Shown: positions 61,093 to 64,000 of the stretch, piece by piece | How the letters are laid out: the number at the start of each line of letters is the position of its first letter | Numbering within the stretch: position 1 is the first letter of the stretch | DNA from: Agromyces larvae | GTDB lineage: Bacteria > Actinomycetota > Actinomycetes > Actinomycetales > Microbacteriaceae | Length of the DNA stretch: 64,000 bases | Direction of reading: 5' to 3' | Assembly (NCBI RefSeq): GCF_022811705.1 | Contig: NZ_CP094528.1 | Coordinates: 2,976,001-3,040,000 of the forward strand | Notes under the pieces: generated by a model | What the model was told of the DNA's origin: nothing | The model's input: the letters and a program-made list of their open reading frames with translations, nothing else | The model's database searches: none | Program-made: the position numbers and the translations under genes

Positions 61093-61711
61093 TCAGGCAC
61101 GTAGCGCCTTCGGGGCGGGCCAACCATGCAGACCTGGACGAGTGGGACGATGTGTCGCGCCAGACGCCCGCAGACGGAAGCGGACATCCCGGCGGGATCC
61201 AGACCCCGCCCAGTTCGGGGGAGATGGCTCACCCGCGGAGTGAACGCAACTCCGTCGTCTCCGCACCGAGGCCGGACGCGCGGAGAGGACCACGAGCGAG
61301 CTCAGCGTGGCACCCCCACACAAGCGCGATCCCGCTGAGATCATCGAACGGCCTCCGAACAGCCTCGACCATCGCCAGATCCAGCACGCCGATCGTCGCG
61401 AACGCTCATCAGAGCAACTCGAGTACGCCCCGGTATCCGCCCAGGCGGCTCACACCGCGTGCGTATCATCCGCGCTGCCGACAACTCCGCCGCAACACGA
61501 CCACGCATCCCAGCACCACGCACGCTCGCGTTCGACCACCGGAAACCCAGCCGGGAATCGCGCGATCACGCCCCGCACGTCGGCAGACGAAGACTCGATC
61601 GTCGAAACGCACGGTGGAGACGTCGGTCGGTTCCAATTCCACCAAGACCACGCCCCTGCGGCCACACAGCGCCGCACGCGTGAGCCGTCGCGACCGGCGA
61701 TCGACGCGCGG

Positions 61712-62347
61712 TCAGCCCACGGTCGCCCGGAAGACCCGGGTGACCTCACTGACGACACCCTCGCCGAGGACGAGCACTTCGAGATCGTGCACGTGGTACT
61801 TGCGCATCGCCTTCTCGGCGTTGCCGATCTCGCCATCGACGCCGGCGCCCTTCAGGAGGACGAGTTCGCCGCCCGGCTTCAGCAGGGGAGCGGTGATCGG
61901 GATGAGCGTCTTGAGCGCACTGACCGCACGGGCAGTCACCTGGTCGAGTCGTCCGTTCAGCTTCGAGTCCTCCGCTCGAGCGCGACGGACTTCGACGTTC
62001 GTCAGCCCGAGGTCCGCGACCTGATCGTTCAGCCATGCGACGCGTCGCTCCATCGGCTCGACGAGCACGAAGGAGACATCCGGGCGGATGATCGCGAGCA
62101 CGATGCCGGGCAGGCCGGCACCGGAACCGATGTCCCCGACAAGTCCCGGCCGCAGCAGCGGAGCGACGACGGCCGAGTTCAGAATGTGCCGAGTCCAGAG
62201 ACGGGGGAGCTCGAGCGGGCCGATCAGGCCGAGCTCCTCGCCGTGGTCGGCCAGCGCCTCCGTGAAGGCGCGGCCACGGTCGAGATGCTCGCCGAACAGC
62301 ACGGCGGCGCCCTCGGGCTCGGGTTCGAGAAGAAGTCGATCAGTCAT
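61712..62347 (-). CDS. rsmG: 16S rRNA (guanine-N7) methyltransferase RsmG
   Basis: A 211-residue methyltransferase acting on G527 of 16S rRNA (E. coli numbering). SAM motif VGDIGSGAGLPGIVLAI (about residues 68-84), LWTRHILNSAVV, FVLVEPMERRVAWL and the TARAVSALKTLI segment are family landmarks. Start ATG 62347 is the first base outside a perfect parS on the coding strand, so ParB could occlude its ribosome site or promoter. Standard position between jag and parA. Confidence 0.95.
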   Translation of the reverse strand: MTDRLLLEPEPEGAAVLFGEHLDRGRAFTEALADHGEELGLIGPLELPRLWTRHILNSAVVAPLLRPGLVGDIGSGAGLPGIVLAIIRPDVSFVLVEPMERRVAWLNDQVADLGLTNVEVRRARAEDSKLNGRLDQVTARAVSALKTLIPITAPLLKPGGELVLLKGAGVDGEIGNAEKAMRKYHVHDLEVLVLGEGVVSEVTRVFRATVG

Positions 62348-62362
62348 GTTTCACGTGAAACG
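62347..62362. other. parS site over the rsmG start
   Basis: TGTTTCACGTGAAACG; its first base is the A of the rsmG ATG on the opposite strand, so the site occupies the translation start region. Confidence 0.93.
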
Positions 62363-62415
62363 CAGCGACAGTTCGTGAAGCGAGAAAGCACAGGCGCGGC
62401 GGTGGAACGCCGCGC

Positions 62416-62913
62416 TCAGCCGACCCGGGTGATGACGGTGTGACGCTCGGCGCCTTCGCCACGCGACTCCGAGTGGAACCCGCGCTCAGCCACGAGATCG
62501 TGCACCAGCTTGCGCTCGTACGACGACATCGGCGGCAGCGCCGCTTCCGACGCTCCGGCCTCGATGCGCTCGACGGCGCGGGTCACCAGTGCGCCGAGCT
62601 CGCTGCGGCGGGCATCGCGGGATCCGCCGATATCGAGGATGAGCCGGGAGAACGCCCCGGTCTTGGTCTGCACCGCGAGACGGGTCAGCTCCTGGAGGGC
62701 CGAGACGGTGTCGGGCTTCGACAGGACGGAGAGATTCGCTCCCTCGCCGGCGTTCACCGAGAGGTAGGCGCGGCCGTTCCGGGCATCGATGTCGATGTCG
62801 CCATCGAGATCGCAGATGTCGAGCAGCTCCTCGATGTAGTCGGCGGCGATGTCGCCTTCCTCTTCGAGCTGGTCTCGTGAACGCTCGACGGTCTCTTCAT
62901 GCACGGCAGTCAT
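62416..62913 (-). CDS. jag: Jag/KhpB-like KH-R3H RNA-binding protein
   Basis: A 165-residue protein with a KH domain (residues about 25-100, ending TKTGAFSRLILDIGGSRDAR) and a C-terminal R3H domain (SSYERKLVHDLVAERGFHS). It lacks the N-terminal Jag domain of Firmicutes, as is usual in actinobacteria. Its ATG overlaps the yidC stop (ATGA). In other bacteria it binds small RNAs and mRNAs and affects cell elongation and division. Confidence 0.93.
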   Translation of the reverse strand: MTAVHEETVERSRDQLEEEGDIAADYIEELLDICDLDGDIDIDARNGRAYLSVNAGEGANLSVLSKPDTVSALQELTRLAVQTKTGAFSRLILDIGGSRDARRSELGALVTRAVERIEAGASEAALPPMSSYERKLVHDLVAERGFHSESRGEGAERHTVITRVG

Positions 62914-63899
62914 CGGTTGCCTCCGTTCGGCTTCTTTCCGGCGTTCTTCGCGCGGGCCTTGCCCATCGGCTGCTGACGCTGGGTGGTGACGGGCTTCGCC
63001 GGCTCCTCGGCCTCGACGGCGTCGGACTTCTCGGTGACGAGCTTGCCCTTCTTCGCCAGGCGGGCCTCACGGGCCTTCGCCGCCTCGCTGCCGGGGGTCG
63101 GCATGTTGCGGATGACGAGGAACTGCTGGCCCATCGTCCAGAAGTTCGAGACCAGCCAGTAGAACATGACGCCGAGCGGGAACGCGACACCCGAGAACGC
63201 GAACACGAGGGGGAGCAGGTACAGCAGGATGCGCTGCTGTCGGAACATCGGGCTCGCCTTGGTCTCGGGCGACATGTTCTTCGAGACGATCTGCAGCTGC
63301 GTGATGAACTGCGACGCGGTCATCAGCACGATCATGGTGAGCGCGATGATCATCACCGACAGGCTGAACGACTGACCGGCGGTCATGGCGTTCCATTCAC
63401 CGATGAACGTCGAGCTCAGCGGGGCACCGAAGAATTCGGAGTGGGCGAACGAGTTGGCGAGCTCCTGGTTGAGCACGCCGACGCCGGCCTGGTCGTGCTG
63501 GGCGCCGTTCAGCACCGAGAAGAGCGCGAAGAAGATCGGCATCTGCAGCAGCAGCGGCAGACACGAGGACAGCGGGTTGGTGCCGGTGCGCTTGTAGAGC
63601 TCCATCGTCTCGCGCGACATCGCCTCGCGTGAGAACTGGTCCTTCTTGCCCTTGTACTTGTCCTGGATCTTCTTCAGCTGGGGCGCGACCTCGAGCATGC
63701 GGCGCTGGCTCTTGATCTGGCGCACGAAGATCGGGATGAGGGCGGCGCGCACCACGATGACGAGGCCGACGATCGACAGGACCCAGGTCACACCGCCGTC
63801 GGGGTCCAGGCCGATGGAGGTCCACAGCCAGTGGAAGGCGACGAGGATGACCTCGATGGCCCACTTGATGGGCCAGAGGATGAAGCCGATGGGGTCCAT
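62910..63899 (-). CDS. yidC: YidC/Oxa1-family membrane protein insertase
   Basis: A 329-residue insertase. Five membrane spans are visible, beginning IGFILWPIKWAIEVILVAF. LIPIFVRQIKSQRRMLEVAP starts the conserved coiled loop, LPLLLQMPIFFALFSVLNG the central core, and VFAFSGVAFPLGVMFYWLVS the C-terminal pair. The hydrophilic-groove Arg is in VVRAALIPIF. The tail is basic and Gly/Asn/Lys-rich. It inserts proteins with or without SecYEG. The gene directly upstream in this order is normally yidD, then rnpA, rpmH and dnaA. Confidence 0.96.
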   Translation of the reverse strand: MDPIGFILWPIKWAIEVILVAFHWLWTSIGLDPDGGVTWVLSIVGLVIVVRAALIPIFVRQIKSQRRMLEVAPQLKKIQDKYKGKKDQFSREAMSRETMELYKRTGTNPLSSCLPLLLQMPIFFALFSVLNGAQHDQAGVGVLNQELANSFAHSEFFGAPLSSTFIGEWNAMTAGQSFSLSVMIIALTMIVLMTASQFITQLQIVSKNMSPETKASPMFRQQRILLYLLPLVFAFSGVAFPLGVMFYWLVSNFWTMGQQFLVIRNMPTPGSEAAKAREARLAKKGKLVTEKSDAVEAEEPAKPVTTQRQQPMGKARAKNAGKKPNGGNR

Positions 63900-63907
63900 G
63901 GAAGGGA

Positions 63908-64000
63908 TCAGGCCTTTCGGGATGAAGCGGGGGAGAGCACGGATGCCACGGGCCGGGTGCCGGCAGCATGGGAGTGGTGGTCGTGGGCGGCGGCATCCGA
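63908..64000 (-). CDS. 3' end of an upstream gene, possibly yidD
   Basis: Thirty codons open from the right edge (SDAAAHDHHSHAAGTRPV then ASVLSPASSRKA) end at TGA 63908, 8 bp before the yidC start. Conserved order makes yidD the likely owner, but the visible tail is not diagnostic. No initiation site is in the window. Confidence 0.4.
   Translation of the reverse strand, partial: SDAAAHDHHSHAAGTRPVASVLSPASSRKA

Larger units (their letters stand above)
57146..61711. other. 4.5-kb gene-free, repeat-rich centromere-like region
   Basis: Between parA and rsmG no open frame shows the codon bias of neighbouring genes or a recognisable domain; third-position G+C is clearly lower than in the flanking genes. 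The region holds seven listed perfect or near-perfect parS sites, several degenerate relatives (59522-59537, 60591-60605, 60882-60897) and at least two families of parS-containing repeats. Short tandem arrays (GCCAAT at about 58044-58072, GCCGAT at about 58180-58196) and a recurring hairpin (CCCCGCA-TGCGGGG at about 60245-60267) are also present. Best explained as a ParB loading zone. Confidence 0.75.

Noticed and set aside
54249..63899. Transfer RNA or ribosomal RNA genes in the gene-free stretches
   Set aside because: No cloverleaf with a TTCGA-type T-loop and acceptor pairing could be recognised by eye in any intergenic region.

Overview
This is a high-GC actinobacterial chromosome segment. 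Gene content and order, the dense use of GTG starts, the 4-base ATGA gene overlaps and the very frequent GGATGC/GCATCC hexamer all suggest Microbacteriaceae (an Agromyces-like organism is my best guess; genus not proven). The right half is the classic left flank of an actinobacterial replication origin: rpsF-ssb-rpsR-rplI-dnaB, a CCA-adding enzyme, murJ, trxB-trxA, parB-parA, rsmG, jag and yidC, so dnaA and oriC should lie a few kb beyond position 64000.

Layout. 1-7145: a tightly overlapped minus-strand operon for a peptide-type ABC importer (lipoprotein, two permeases, fused double ATPase) ending in an NtaA/SnaA-type flavin monooxygenase, with a divergent MocR-like regulator at 7367-8803 that appears to have lost PLP chemistry. 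8800-12620: a heterodimeric ABC exporter with one degenerate ATP site. 12676-14148: a leaderless ArsR-SRPBCC-RibD_C operon with a clear operator. 14181-17088: the three-gene NAD(P) transhydrogenase. 17310-22924: PadR plus a membrane protein, an MFS exporter, a DUF2809 protein and a MATE pump. 22934-24277: a decayed DedA gene and an orphan protein with an eCIS-cargo-like leader. 24397-26622: arsenic genes (ArsR, ArsO-like flavoprotein, ArsC). 26746-30527: WYL regulator, epoxide hydrolase, RibD_C protein, AraC regulator.

30587-36620 is an accessory island inserted beside dnaB. Minus-strand gene debris is followed by a five-gene plus-strand operon: an excisionase-like HTH protein, a fusion of a PIN nuclease with a YegI-like protein kinase and zinc ribbons, a von Willebrand A protein, a PP2C phosphatase, and a leucine-rich-repeat-variant protein with a PH-like tail. 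It combines a PIN toxin/antitoxin pair with a TerY-P/YegI-YegK-YegL phosphorylation triad. It is the best candidate here for an undescribed conflict or stress system.

36677-40261: dnaB and the ribosomal-protein/ssb operon, separated by an A+T-rich gap carrying a cluster of DnaA-box-like sequences. 40479-42666: a beta-propeller lectin-like protein and a serine hydrolase. 42700-43970: an AbiEi-like/nuclease-like gene between two copies of a hairpin repeat. 44031-54000: near-origin housekeeping genes.

54249-62362 is the chromosome segregation locus. ParA has an unusual N-terminal extension of about 330 residues. It is followed by about 4.5 kb without credible genes, filled with parS sites and parS-containing repeats with unit spacings of about 254-290 bp. 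This looks like an expanded bacterial centromere. rsmG, jag and yidC complete the window.
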